This document shows, piece by piece, positions 23,040 to 33,402 of a DNA stretch of 64,000 nucleotides (positions are counted from its first letter, which is position 1; every line of letters starts with the position of its first letter). The translations under genes and the position numbers were made by a program. The notes beneath the pieces are model-generated. The model did not search any database and was not told the origin of the DNA. It saw only the letters and a program-made list of their open reading frames with translations. The stretch covers positions 2,318,959-2,382,958 of the forward strand of contig OX291542.1 of assembly GCA_946406115.1 (NCBI GenBank), given 5' to 3'. The stretch is from Apoda limacodes. Its lineage: Eukaryota; Arthropoda; Insecta; Lepidoptera; Limacodidae.

Positions 23040-23930
23040 GCATTTGTTTTATTTGTTTCTTTACTTCAGTCTTATGGATTTCAGGGAATCTGTAGGATTT
23101 TGTATGGATCGGGACGTCGGATTTTCGCTAGGGAGATGGAATATATCGGAATAGTCGGAGCATACTTGGAAAAGAGCATCGATTTCCTCTGAGTTCAAAT
23201 GGGATACGCGTAGTTGTTCAAGGACCCGTTGAGTCCGTTGAAACGAATCCTGCCTTTCGTCTAGGTTTTTGATTTCATGTTCATTCGAAAGATTGCTAAA
23301 TGCACCTGGGTTGAAAGCGGTGAGTACGAGATTTAAATTTGATTTTAGAGTCATAGGGGTTTCGCAGAGGTTCACAACCGGTATGATTATTCGTTTGTTT
23401 CTTTTGACACGAGCTATACAGTTAGCTATAAGCAGGGTTTCGGATGGGTTTTGATCCAGAATTATCCCTTCTTTAATTTCTGGGTTTGAAACGGAACACT
23501 CTATAATGGTTTCAGTTCTAGTAGGTAGGTTTTCAAAAATGGAGTTTCAGTTCTGTCTTGCCTATTCGTTAAGTGTCGGTGTGGTAGTCGATGTTGCATC
23601 CGAATTTGTTCAGTAGATCTGTGTCTATTATGCCATCATATGGTAGGTTTATGTCAGAGATTACGTGGAACTTGTGTGAGATGTGTTTGGTAGAGTGGTC
23701 AAATATGTGGAGTTTTAAGAGAAAATGACCAACGGTTTTGGTCGATTCTTCTGTCGGATCAATACCCTTGAGGTTTATTGGCTCCTTGTTGAGCGTAGAC
23801 TGCCTTTGAATACATGACCCCTTTAGAAGACTGACGGAGGAGACTGAATCGACTAGTAATGAGAGAGGTACAGAATATACAGAGGAATGAAGTAACACGT
23901 GTGGGAGTAACATTTTCGAAGGGTCGCAGG
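23040..23930 (-). pseudogene. Errantivirus-like aspartic protease and pol N-terminus
   Basis: Frame 23913-23569 looks like a retroviral protease. The active-site triplet, normally DTG or DSG in an LVDxGSS context, reads DSV near 23845, which would be inactive. An IIDTDLL-type flap/C-terminal motif is near 23620. A separate frame 23375-23061 bridges to the reverse transcriptase. Confidence 0.7.
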
Positions 23931-24449
23931 TTATTTCGTAGACCTCTAAATCAGGGATTGTTTCAGATGCGCTTGAAGAATTGGTAGGTGCTTCTAAATT
24001 TGTAGCAACCGAGGCTCGTTTTCCTTTAGCGGTTACTTCAGCGTAACTTGATTTGATATGGGCTGTAGTCGTTTCTATAAGTTCGGTAGTTTGAGAAATG
24101 GCATCTGAAGCAGAGACCGTGGCACTAGTACGGGTTTTTGGAGCGGTAGTAAATGTAGCGTTTCTTATTCCGCTAGAAATAGTAGAGATGGGTGTTTGTT
24201 ATTTGATTCTGGACTAGGGATGGGTTTTGTATTTGGTACAACGGTGTTCGATTTCGTTCTTTGGTTAGTACAGGATTGAGGAACAGATATAGAGGATATA
24301 GAAATGTTCGGGTTCGGCGAGCATCCTTTTTGCAGAGCTATTATTTACAGAAGTGGGAAAGTGGCTCTGTGGATGACCATGTAGCGGTCCGTTTGGAGCT
24401 TTTGAAATGGACACAGTGGATTTAGAATTGTTCGGGTTTAGGGGTTTCT

Positions 24450-25285
24450 TTGAGACAGAGTTATTTTAGGGAGACGGGGACCCGTAGCCTGTCATCCCTT
24501 CGAGTCGTTTGTCTCGTGCGACACCCGCACTTGCTTACTTGCAATACCTGCAGAAGATTGTGTTAGTGTCATTATTGTTTCTGAAGGGTGTCAGAGAAGG
24601 TTGCCTTGGAGAATTGAAGCGACCGGGTCTATAAGCGGGATTTCTTTCCATTGGAAAGCGATTTCGGTTTTGATAATTGTTATTAGGCATATTTGACATT
24701 GGATTCCGTTTTTCTAGACTTAATAGAATTTTTTCCTCTGCTATTGCGAAACTAACTGCTTTGCTTAAGCTTTCAGGGTCGCAGCATCTTATAATCGGAG
24801 CTATTTTAAGGGTTAATTCCTGTTACGAATGTGTGACATGCGAGATCTTGCATTGCGCCGACTCTTCCCGAGATCTCTCCCTTCTTTTGTGTAGGTAAGG
24901 AAATATTTATTTCGGTTATCAACTTTGCTAGACAAGTTTTTCTATTCTAAGGGAAAATTGGTAAACCATTTCGTCGCGGATTTGTCTGCAATCCTGCAAG
25001 TCGGATAGCAAATGTGAATGATGTTTGCGTTTCCCAAACTGGATTTTGAGAAACACTTCTAATTGTGACCAATTGTCAAATTCTTTGATGGCCCACGCGG
25101 TTTGTTCCATTTTGCATAAAATTAATTTTAGTAAAACATCCTTTTGCCAAGCACTTGCTAACCCCATTGCATGCCTTTATGAATGGATTAAGCTGTTCCC
25201 TACAACCGTCAAATTTCTGGATAAATTGAGAGAATATTCATGTCCATTGTTGGAGTGGTATCGTCTTGAGGCATTTTGGATATTT
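24450..25285 (-). pseudogene. Errantivirus-like gag, broken
   Basis: A Met-started frame begins near 25281 on the minus strand and stops after about 20 codons near 25218. The capsid-like part continues in 25167-24928 (Trp-rich, WSQLEVFLKIQFG). A nucleocapsid-like region rich in Asn/Arg/Pro lies at about 24680-24550, ending at a C-x2-C that is followed by a stop where the His and last Cys of the knuckle should be. At least three breaks. Confidence 0.65.
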
Positions 25286-25289
25286 TTAA

Positions 25290-26013
25290 TTTGATATTAT
25301 TCAAGTATAGGTATAAAGAACTAGAATTATAGCAATAGTTCTGACACAATAAAATAATTCCGAAACAATTTAACCGAATAATAATTTAAGCACACAAAAA
25401 AGACATAAAATCAAGGTAAATCAGTAGAATATAGAAGTAAAGTAGTACCTAGGTAAACAAAACATATATAAAGAACAATCACAATATTAAAACAAAATAA
25501 AAGAATCTTCTTCACGGCAAAAGTTAAAGTCTTATTACGGTAATGGTTCTGCAAAATACGGACCCTTAAAATATAGATTGGCAATGACAAAGACTCACAG
25601 TATGACGCATAAGTATGTAGCGGAGGCTGTAGACGACATTTCTCGGATATGACGGTGACGGCGGCGGCGCAGCGACGGCGACGCGGGCGTGCGGCTTGTC
25701 TAGACGCAGCGTCAGCAGGCTGGCTGATAAGGAAGCTGGCTCGTTGTAGTGTTGCACAGTGACGGATAGTATTCTTTTCGGATACTATGACTTTTCGCAA
25801 ATGAGTATGGAATTGCGACTTTATTTTATAACCCGCTGATATTTTCTTATTAATTTAATGCACTTTGTAGTGAGATTGAAGTCGATTATATCTTCGTAGT
25901 TTATTTTGGTTTCACTTTTAGCTGCATTTCACTGTGAATTTAGCGTTTTGTTTCACTTTTATTTACGAAGGCGTACCGAGGAATCTTTTTGATCCCCTTG
26001 AGCTGCCACCAAA
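25290..26013 (-). other. Leader of the errantivirus-like element with primer-binding site
   Basis: Directly inside the 5' LTR the minus strand reads tggtggcagctcaagggg (26011-25994), a likely tRNA primer-binding site since it starts with TGG, complementary to a CCA end. The tRNA was not identified. The remainder (25290-25990) is untranslated leader; an open frame at 25800-25411 is rich in Ala/Arg codons and has no recognisable domain. Confidence 0.5.
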
Positions 26014-26269
26014 TGTTAGAGCGAGACTCCGAATTCGAGTTTTTAAAAATTAAAATTCGAAACACATAATTCAAATTGTTTAATATGAAATTAGAATAAC
26101 TTAGAAATAGCACAAAACAGAGTTTTATAGGAAATAGTAAGAGCAGCCGACGCGGTCGGAAGGTGGAAGGAGACTGAGGCTCGAGCTGGACTCTATTGCT
26201 AAACTGAACTGTATTTAGCTGAGCCAGCACATTAGTCAGCACTTCTACTTACTAGCTAGGGGTATAACA
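26014..26269 (-). repeat. 5' LTR of the errantivirus-like element
   Basis: 256 bp, matching 17867-18121 with about 11 differences. It would hold the element promoter; no TATA or initiator was assigned. Followed by the target duplication gtac at 26270. Confidence 0.9.
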
Positions 26270-26273
26270 GTAC

Positions 26274-26335
26274 CATTTAGATTCTACTTAAGTCTGTCTA
26301 AGTTTAAATTTAAAATAGTTTTTAGAAGTTAATTA
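26274..26335 (-). pseudogene. Upstream piece of the LINE interrupted by the LTR element
   Basis: Minus strand reads an LDRL...LNGT segment that normally lies a few residues before the VPQGSxLGPLLF motif. That motif is found at 17866-17825 across the LTR element. Removing the element and one gtac restores continuity, so the LINE was there first. Short and degenerate. Confidence 0.5.
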
Positions 26336-27388
26336 TCACGACAAGTGTGAATGGGTTATTTTTCTGTAATTAAGGAGTTGCAGTAAGAATCCTACGCCGA
26401 TAACCATATTGAGGGCGGGCGAAGCTGCTGGCAAAAGCTAGTAGATAACATATTTTTTTCAATTTCATCTTCGTCATATAAAACAAATTAAAAATATTTT
26501 TTAGTATTTATCTCAATATTGATGTCTTTATCTGATTTTGGATTGATGTCAAATAAATACTACGGCTACGTTTTCAAAGTATTTACCAAAAATATTTATT
26601 ATATCATAATAATTAAAAAATAATTTGTGACTTGGTTATGTAATCTGTCATACGGAGTGCGCAATAGCATCACAAAATCGACAATCCTTTGGAAGAGACA
26701 AAGCGAATCTGTGGTCTCTTTTCTCTTTCTATCAACGTTTGTTTTGTCTCTGTCACACTTTTGCGACCACATTTTTCACAGCTGGCTAGGAAACGCGTTG
26801 TCCAGTTCTCTATGTCTTTGGTGACAGCGGCGGCAACGTAGTAACTTTAGTACAATAGTTAGTACACTAAGTGAATCGTTTAAAGAACGGCTAAAAGCAA
26901 AACATGCAGTATGTCTACTCTACGCCGCTCTCCTTAGTCGACCACGATCCTGTGACATACTCACGTTAATAGTTATTTGTGTTACAAGTCACGAATTACG
27001 GGGTGTTTGTGTGTGCTGTCTGCGTTTGTACATTTATAAGTACGTTTGATGACATACTTTGGTAAGGAAGGAGTGAAGGACGAGGTGTATATAAAAGTGA
27101 TCACTGATAGGGTGGTCAGTTATCAAGGGGATCCAGGCTGGAATAACTTGAAAAAAAAATTACCTCATCAGTAGAACTGTATTGAAGCGAGAGGCCTGTC
27201 GATTCGTTACCATTTTTGTAAAAGCAAACTTAATCCTTTATTCCATTACAATATTATGTTATAAAAGGAAATTGCTAAGCAACATTTTTAAAAACTTATA
27301 CCTCGGCACTATCTTAAGCTAACAAACTAACTATGTAAAGCAAACAAACTAACTATGTAAAGCAAACAAACATCAAATATATACTGAC
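26336..27388. other. COQ2 intron 5 remainder with two repeats
   Basis: 26375-26445 is the gccgataacc...gggcgggcgaagc tail of the MINE-like repeat. 26640-26825 is a repeat (tttgcgaccacatttttcac, agctggctaggaaacgcg) that recurs inverted at 57535-57715. Two copies of a 21-bp unit (caaactaactatgtaaag) stand at 27322-27366 just before exon 5. No exon seen. Confidence 0.5.
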
Positions 27389-27577
27389 CTGTTTCAACGT
27401 ATGGACGGCATAAGCAGAAAGGGCAACACCATATGGCCACTGGAGCCCTGCCGAAATGCCAGCTGCGGTTAGACAACCAACACTGGTCGCCAACGTGGCG
27501 TACAGAGCTGGTTTCGTGTGGGAACCGAATGTTAGAGCTGTCGATTTCATTCCAATCCGAGCGTCATCTGATTTGTC
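27389..27577 (-). CDS. COQ2: COQ2 exon 5
   Basis: Residues 295-357. It opens after aatttttag with DKSDD, the second half of the second Asp-rich UbiA motif (the first half ends exon 4), then the conserved GMKSTAL and three hydrophobic helices. It ends KQ at the donor GTCAGT. Phase 0 at both ends, 63 codons. Confidence 0.95.
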
Positions 27578-27782
27578 CTAAAAATTTCAAGTATATATAC
27601 ACATAAAACTCATAGTGACTTATACAGTCCTAGTACATCAATCTAACAAACACACAAAATCTTCATAGACTTAAGAAATACAATATAAATATACATATAT
27701 AGAAAGAATTAGAATATCTATTTATGGCTATATCATCAATATAAATCAATATTTTAATAGCAAACACGCAGTCAAAAGATAA

Positions 27783-27853
27783 ACCTCGAGCCAGAACTTG
27801 AACCTGCAACCCTTACATTCCGTGTAAGTGCTCTACCATGAAGCAATTGAGGC
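27783..27853 (-). repeat. tRNA-like sequence, degenerate (SINE head or tRNA pseudogene)
   Basis: The minus strand shows a tRNA-like order: gcctcaa, a D-arm-like gcttcatggtagagc (A box), an anticodon-like stem cttac...gtaag around a 7-base loop, and ggttcaagttc (B box). The base before the presumed anticodon is C instead of T, and the acceptor stem pairs only partly. It is therefore more likely a SINE head or dead tRNA copy than a working tRNA. Confidence 0.45.
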
Positions 27854-28570
27854 ACAAGTCTAGCTGATGAAAATCCCAACTTCATCTTTTTACAACTCCT
27901 AGTGACTTATAAAGATATATTATATTACTTATATTTATACATATATTTATTATTATGTGTATATAAGAGTATAGTATATAAGCAGTACACACATTACGAG
28001 TAATAATAGTAGGTACATTACTGCCGCGGCCCGCAAACGCAGCATAACCGGGATCGTAAGTATGCGGGTCAAGGCATAGCTGAAGCACGCATCAGAGTCC
28101 GTTTATGCTCAGTTATACCAAAGGCTTGTAGTGCTTTTGTCAAACATACGCGTAAAATAAAATTATACTGATAACTGTACAATACACAATAAAAATATTT
28201 AAGGTAATTTTGCCGCCAATTCGCCGCGTTCAAATGTCGATTTCTTTTTTTACATTTTTAAATTTATTTAATGGCGCATTCTTTTTGTTGTCGTCTAGTC
28301 AAAAATTTAAATAAAACTTGATGAGTTATCTCTTCAGTTATCAATGTTCGGGTGTAAATAAGTTCGTTCCGTTTTCAAATATTGCAGTTCGCTCTCTGAT
28401 ACTGTACTGCAAGTATGATTTATCCCATAGAAGCTTGTGCAAGATATAGTAGCATGATTGAGATAAATGAGTCTTTTTATAATGTATGTTTGATACTTAT
28501 TAATGATAGTATATTCCTATCATCAAGTGATACCACTTTCAACTATTTTTACATTATTTCATAATATAAG

Positions 28571-28840
28571 GTAAGGGTCCGTCCATTAATCACGTGAGGC
28601 CCGAAAAGGGGGGGGGGGCAAAAATCACGAAATATCACAAGGGGGGAGGGGTGGTCTAGTAAGACATCACGTGTATTTTTTCATCAAAATTCGAAAAATT
28701 TTAAGATTTTTTGTAGGTACTAAAAATTCACGTGATTTTAGGTGGGGGGGGGTCTTAAAACTCACCACGTATCACCAAGGGGGAGGGGGGGTTAAAAATG
28801 ATAAAAAAAAACATCACGTGATTAATGGACGGCCCCTAAC
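28571..28840. mobile_element. MITE with ccattaatcacgtga terminal repeats and G-runs
   Basis: Terminal inverted repeats of about 28 bp, with gtccgtccattaatcacgtg at 28577 and the inverse ending at about 28838. Inside are repeated runs of 6-10 G (28603-28620, 28641-28650, 28743-28752, 28779-28789), each next to a cacgt or tcac motif, so the element looks like a degenerate array of half units. No coding content. Located in COQ2 intron 4. Confidence 0.8.
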
Positions 28841-28994
28841 GTAAAATAAATATTAATAGTTTTTTCTAACTACTCGTATTGTATACGATTTGTGATATGT
28901 GATACTCATATAAATGTATAGGATTTGTCGAAACAAGTGTTCAGTTATGTTATAATCTAACAGGTGGCAGTGTCAGCCAGCCACAAATAATGGA

Positions 28995-29090
28995 CTTAGG
29001 TTAATAAGAAAGAATCCTTGGTACACGCGGGACTCGAGGCAGACACCAAAAACCCTAGGCCACCACCGGCATCCAGGAAAATATACATAC
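28995..29090 (-). repeat. SINE head fragment
   Basis: Minus strand reads ggtggtggcctagggttt near 29075, then a ctcgagtcccgcgtgtacc B-box-like part. It corresponds to the head of the SINE at 59252-59580. The tail is missing. Confidence 0.5.
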
Positions 29091-29239
29091 GTAATAATTT
29101 TAACTCTAGCAACGTATACGCATTTTGAAGAAATACATATAACATCAGTGTTGTATGTAGGAATACCGACAGTTCTAACATTCACAATTGTTAAGTTGCA
29201 GGGCCAGCTGACACCAGTCCTCCCGCGATCACGATCGGT

Positions 29240-30587
29240 GCAACACAGCTTTTGAGATACCTAGAAAAACATGACCTGCTCAGCGACCGCCAATATGGCT
29301 TTCGCCACGGTCGCTCGACTGGTGACCTTCTAGTGTATCTCACACACCGATGGGCACTAGCCATTGAGAGTCAGGGGGAGGCATTGGCATGTAGCCTGGA
29401 CATAGCGAAGGCGTTCGATCGGGTCTGGCACCGCGGTCTTCTATCGAAGTTGCCATCTTACGGAGTGCCCGAGGGTTTGTGCAAATGGGTGGCTAGCTTT
29501 TTGTCCGGCAGACGCATACGAGCCGTAGTTGACGGTAGTTGCTCTGATAGCATGGACATTAATGCTGGTGTCCCGCAAGGCTCTGTGCTGTCTCCTACGC
29601 TGTTTCTACTGCATATCAATGACATGTTGGACATGAACAACATACATTGCTATGCAGATGACAGTACTGGAGACGCTTTTTACACGGGTCGTGCAAACAT
29701 CCCTCGTTCCGTTGTGGAGGAAAACCGCGGAGAACTTGTGTCTCAAATCGAGACCACACTGTCCCAGGTCTCTGACTGGGGACGGGTAAACTTGGTCCGA
29801 TTCAACCCTACTAAGACACAAGTGTGCGCGTTCACCGCTAAGAAAACTCCATTCACTGTAGTCCCACAATTCCAGAACACTCCCCTCTCCATCTCCAAGA
29901 GCATTGGGATCCTTGGTGTCGACATCTCCAGCGATGTTCAGTTCCGAGATCATTTATCAGATAAGGTGAAGCTGGCGTCCAAAAAACTTGGTGTACTCAA
30001 CAGAGCGAAGCAGTACTTCACGTCGAGGCAAAGGTTGTTACTTTACAAGTCGCAAGTTCGGCCCCATATGGAGTACTGCTGCCATCTCTGGGCAGGTGCA
30101 CCCGGATACCAGCTTGGCCCTTTTGACTCGGTTCAACGACGGGCTGTGAGAATTGTCGACGATTCCAAACTCACTTGCGGTATCGAGCCCTTAAGTCTAA
30201 GGAGAGACTTTGCCTCACTGTGTGTGTTCTACCGCTTGTACAATGGGTTGTGTTCTGAGGAATTGTTCGAAATGATGCCCACGGCTACTTTCTACCATCG
30301 CACCGCTCGCCATCGGCAGGGAATCCATTCTCACACTTTAGAACCTAAATGGTCGCGTACAGTGCGGTTTCAGAGAAACTTCCTCCCGCGAACGCTTAAG
30401 TTGTGGAATGAGCTCCCTGCCAAGGTATTCTGCAAGGACTACAGTATGAAGTTCTTCAAGAAAGAAGTTATTAGATTTCTGAAGGGTCGGCAACGCGCAA
30501 GTGATACCCCTGGTGTTGCAAGCGTCCATAGGCTACGGTGACCGCTTACCATCAGGCGGGCCGTAAGCTTGTTTGCCACCTTAGTGG

Positions 30588-30618
<31 letters not shown>
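29240..30618 (+). mobile_element. 5'-truncated jockey/CR1-like LINE with poly(A) tail
   Basis: Same family as 3385-6465 and 44600-45952. The sequence joins the family within the reverse transcriptase and runs to a 28-base poly(A) at 30591-30618, the classic product of incomplete target-primed insertion. A short 3' untranslated part (30541-30590) contains a gccaccttagtggtat end shared with the 45925 copy. Inserted in COQ2 intron 4, opposite to COQ2. Flanking target duplication not resolved. Confidence 0.9.
29252..30541 (+). CDS. LINE reverse transcriptase, C-terminal 429 codons, open
   Basis: An uninterrupted frame for the second half of a LINE ORF2. In order it has DRQYGFRHGRST (near residue 12), SLDIAKAFDRVWH (first catalytic Asp, near residue 48), GVPQGSVLSPTLF (near 106), the catalytic box YADDST (near 133) and the C-terminal RPHMEYC motif (near 263). 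The upstream part (fingers and endonuclease) is absent, so it cannot transpose. That the frame is still open for 1.3 kb suggests a fairly young insertion compared with the other two copies here. Confidence 0.9.
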   Translation: MRYLEKHDLLSDRQYGFRHGRSTGDLLVYLTHRWALAIESQGEALACSLDIAKAFDRVWHRGLLSKLPSYGVPEGLCKWVASFLSGRRIRAVVDGSCSDSMDINAGVPQGSVLSPTLFLLHINDMLDMNNIHCYADDSTGDAFYTGRANIPRSVVEENRGELVSQIETTLSQVSDWGRVNLVRFNPTKTQVCAFTAKKTPFTVVPQFQNTPLSISKSIGILGVDISSDVQFRDHLSDKVKLASKKLGVLNRAKQYFTSRQRLLLYKSQVRPHMEYCCHLWAGAPGYQLGPFDSVQRRAVRIVDDSKLTCGIEPLSLRRDFASLCVFYRLYNGLCSEELFEMMPTATFYHRTARHRQGIHSHTLEPKWSRTVRFQRNFLPRTLKLWNELPAKVFCKDYSMKFFKKEVIRFLKGRQRASDTPGVASVHRLR

Positions 30619-30621
<3 letters not shown>

Positions 30622-30744
30622 GATTGAAACGTCAACAAACAGAAAAGGTATTTATACCTAGCACGATATTTATGCGATTTCGACATCCATACTAATATTA
30701 TAAATTACATAATAATATTAGACGAAAGTCTATGACCAGTGTGT

Positions 30745-31160
30745 GTTACCAGTGATGACATACTTCACTGAAACTTGGCCTTATAAGTAAGCTTAAAGTC
30801 TCACAACGAGCTATGAAGAGGGCTATGCTCGGGGTTTCTCTACGAAATCGACTCGGACGTGAGGACATCCGTAGACGAACGAAAGTCACCGACATAGCCC
30901 AGCGCATTAGCAAGTTGAAGTGGCAGTGGGCAGGGCACATAGTACGTAGAACTGATGGTCGATGGGGCCGAAAGGTTCTCGAATGGAGGCCACGGACTGG
31001 CAAACGCAGCTTCGGAAGACCGCCCACAAGGTGGTCAGTCGACATAGCGAACCCGCAGTAAGACGCTGGATGCAGGCCGCTTCCAACCGTTTCCTTTGGA
31101 AATCTATGGGGGAGGCCTATGTTCAGCAGTGGACTTCTTGCGACTGAAATGATGATGATT
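30745..31160 (+). mobile_element. RTE-type LINE 3' end
   Basis: The frame 30813-31061 reads as the C-terminal end of an RTE reverse transcriptase (EDIRRRTKVTDIAQRISKLKWQWAGH, then an RxGRPPTRW motif), with the last codons continuing in a shifted frame to about 31140. The element ends in gaaatgatgatgatt, the short trinucleotide tail typical of RTE elements. Related fragments, minus strand: 44365-44590 and 53165-53345. Confidence 0.85.
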
Positions 31161-31162
31161 AT

Positions 31163-31530
31163 AATGACTAATATTATAAATGCAAAAGTAACTCTGTCTA
31201 TGTGTCTGAAGAGGTCTTCACGCTTTAACCGCTGAACCGATTAAGATGAAATTTGGCACAAAGATCGTTTAAGTCCCGAGAAAGGACATAGGCTAATTAA
31301 AAAATGTCAAGAGTGAGTTGGTTTTTTTTTCTATAATTAAGAAGTCGCCGTGGGAATCCTATTCCGATAACCGAATTTAGGGCGGGTGGAACGGCGGGCA
31401 AATTTGGCATGGAGATAGGTTGGAGTCCTGAGGAAGGATATAGGTTACTTTTTTTTAATTTAGGAGTTGCCGTTGATATCCTACACTGATAACCTAATTT
31501 AGCGCGGTGGAACCACGGACAAAAGCTAGT
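31163..31530 (+). repeat. Helitron/MINE-like interspersed repeat
   Basis: Starts ataatattataaatgcaaaagt, then gaaccgattaagatgaaatttggcac and gggcgggtggaacggcgggc. A second, partial copy of the tail follows at 31440-31530, so two tails lie in tandem. No coding capacity. Confidence 0.65.
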
Positions 31531-31772
31531 TTTATATACATTTTTAAAAATACACATACATTATTACAAAAAACACTATTTCCCAGATTTGTTTTTCTTA
31601 CCCAGACGTAGTGCTTGTCGTCACTTGTGATTCTGGGGGAAAGTTGATAATCACAAAACACAAGCAGACAAGACATTGTAAATAAAATGAAAAAAAAATT
31701 ATTTAATAAATAAATGAAAGTCGACGAAAGAAAGGCTTTAAATAAAAGTTAAGAATAAATCGCAACACACAC

Positions 31773-31966
31773 CTGATGCGCATAAATCGTGTCATATACA
31801 ACAGTCCATGCTAGAGCACCGAAATACAGAGGCAGGCATATGGCAGGATCAATTGTCCCTTGTATGGCGCTGTACCCTAACAAAGCCCCCCAGTTGAAAG
31901 TTGCACCTAGGAATATTTGAGGGTAGTTTGTAAACCGTTTTGCTAGCGGGTATGTCACCACCAGAA
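31773..31966 (-). CDS. COQ2: COQ2 exon 4
   Basis: Residues 230 (split codon) to 294. It opens after ttttcag with LLVVTYPLxKR, a segment conserved in COQ2, and ends with YDTIYAHQ (residues 287-294), the first half of the second Asp-rich motif. Donor GTGTGT. 194 bp, phase 1 in, phase 0 out. Confidence 0.95.
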
Positions 31967-33254
31967 CTGAAAACATATTAAAAAACATTACACACAGTAA
32001 GTGTCAGGAATATCATAGTATAATAGACAAGGCTTGTTTGGCACAGATGTGACTAGGAGGTGTTTCGTTATATAAGTTTACATATGTTTTCTTACCGATG
32101 GCATATTAATATCATAGCCTAATTTCTTCATATATATTTCCAAAATTTTCTTGTCAGAATCTTATTACATATTCCAAGTAAAGTTTTGAGAATTAACATT
32201 TCGTAAACAGCGTATCTTCAGCGCGGTAGGTTAGATTATATTTGAGTTAAAACACCTGTGGTTTGAAATCTAGTTGCTTCATAGCTTTACGCTCTCTTAT
32301 CGAGCTGGCAGAGCAGGTGCGCCTGAATATTTCCTGCGCATCCTCCATCCTCAAGCAAGATCTGATTATAAGGACAAAATCTGCACGAGTACCGCTTCTT
32401 TACAGGAAGCCTTCATTCTGAGAGATAAGCTCAGTGGCATCTTACGAGTACACTCTGAAGGGTTCCAACTCCTGATATTCTTTTTGACCTATCAAATGAA
32501 CACCTACAGGATCCGCATCTTTTGCAAATCGCGAAATCGCGATATCGCCTAGTCCAACAGTGGTCTTCTGACTACTTGAACCAAGCAGTCAATCAATCAC
32601 AAGGACCAATACTTTGGGGCCCCCAATGGCTTTTCCTTTCTGAATCTTCTTGACCAGATCTGAACTCCTTTACTTTTTGAGCCACTGTCTGGCCTGTAGG
32701 TCTCAGTGATAACCAAAAAACACAGCGGACCATAGCCTTCTTCTGTTTCACTACAGCTCTTTGGATAAGCTGCTTGGGGTGTCTGGTTGGCTCTAACTAT
32801 CGACAACCCCAAAATAGGATCCCTCTATTCTTACTCCAGATTAACATAAAAAGGTCTGTCTAATTGTATTTAAGTCACAGAGCAGAGCACATTACGTCCC
32901 GACATAGCAAGCTAAAGGGAGCCATATAATTGCCATCACCATTAAATTCATCTAATTTACATCCATTGTTTCAAATTTTTGACTTGCCTCAGCTACAAAC
33001 TAAGGAGTTCAATGCCTGTGACCTTTTTGGTACAGGAATGGATGCAAATGAAGAGAAAGTCAGAGGACATATTTACATACTTCATCCTGGTCTTGGTTCC
33101 CCATAGGAATCCCAGGGTGGTAACTAAATAAATATTCAAATAATAAATAAAGACACAGGCAAAAGATAGATATATAACCTACATAACCAAAGTGGATTCC
33201 TGTATCTTGACAATAAAATACATCAATTATTGAAAATTATACAAAAATACTTAC
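31967..33254. other. COQ2 intron 3 with an unexplained compositional block
   Basis: Between about 32270 and 33080 the sequence is less AT-rich than other introns and contains short open pieces in several frames (for example around 32540-32640, plus strand) that look like a worn coding element. No family recognised. It may be a decayed transposable element. Confidence 0.35.
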
Positions 33255-33402
33255 GCATACTACTGGCACCTAATACAACGCTGTAGCAATTGAGCTGCAA
33301 CAGCACTCCTAGCGCAAGGCTGAGCTGGGCTGCTAGAAATATTAAGGCCTTCTTCTCACTTATGGCCCCGGACACAAGTGGTCTATCTTTTGTACGTTCA
33401 AC
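33255..33402 (-). CDS. COQ2: COQ2 exon 3
   Basis: Residues 181-229 plus one base. It opens after attgcag with VERTKDRPLVSG, the conserved RTKxRP(L)xSG loop that follows the first Asp-rich motif, then a hydrophobic helix ending GASSM. Donor GTAAGT, phase 1. Confidence 0.95.

Larger units (their letters stand above)
17867..26269 (-). mobile_element. Errantivirus-like Ty3/gypsy endogenous retrovirus, complete ends, disabled
   Basis: An 8.4-kb LTR element on the minus strand. The LTRs (26014-26269 as 5', 17867-18121 as 3') begin tgtt and end aaca. The 4-bp duplication gtac flanks it at 17863-17866 and 26270-26273. Order on the minus strand: leader, gag, protease, reverse transcriptase, RNase H, integrase, env, then LTR, the layout of insect errantiviruses. 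The LTRs differ at about 11 of 256 positions by eye (one an indel), so the insertion is not recent, in line with breaks in every ORF. It sits in COQ2 intron 5 in the same orientation as COQ2, within an older LINE fragment. Confidence 0.9.

Noticed and set aside
25411..25800. 129-codon minus-strand open frame in the retroviral leader
   Set aside because: Rich in Ala/Arg from a CG-rich patch, no motif, lies between LTR and gag; best seen as untranslated leader.
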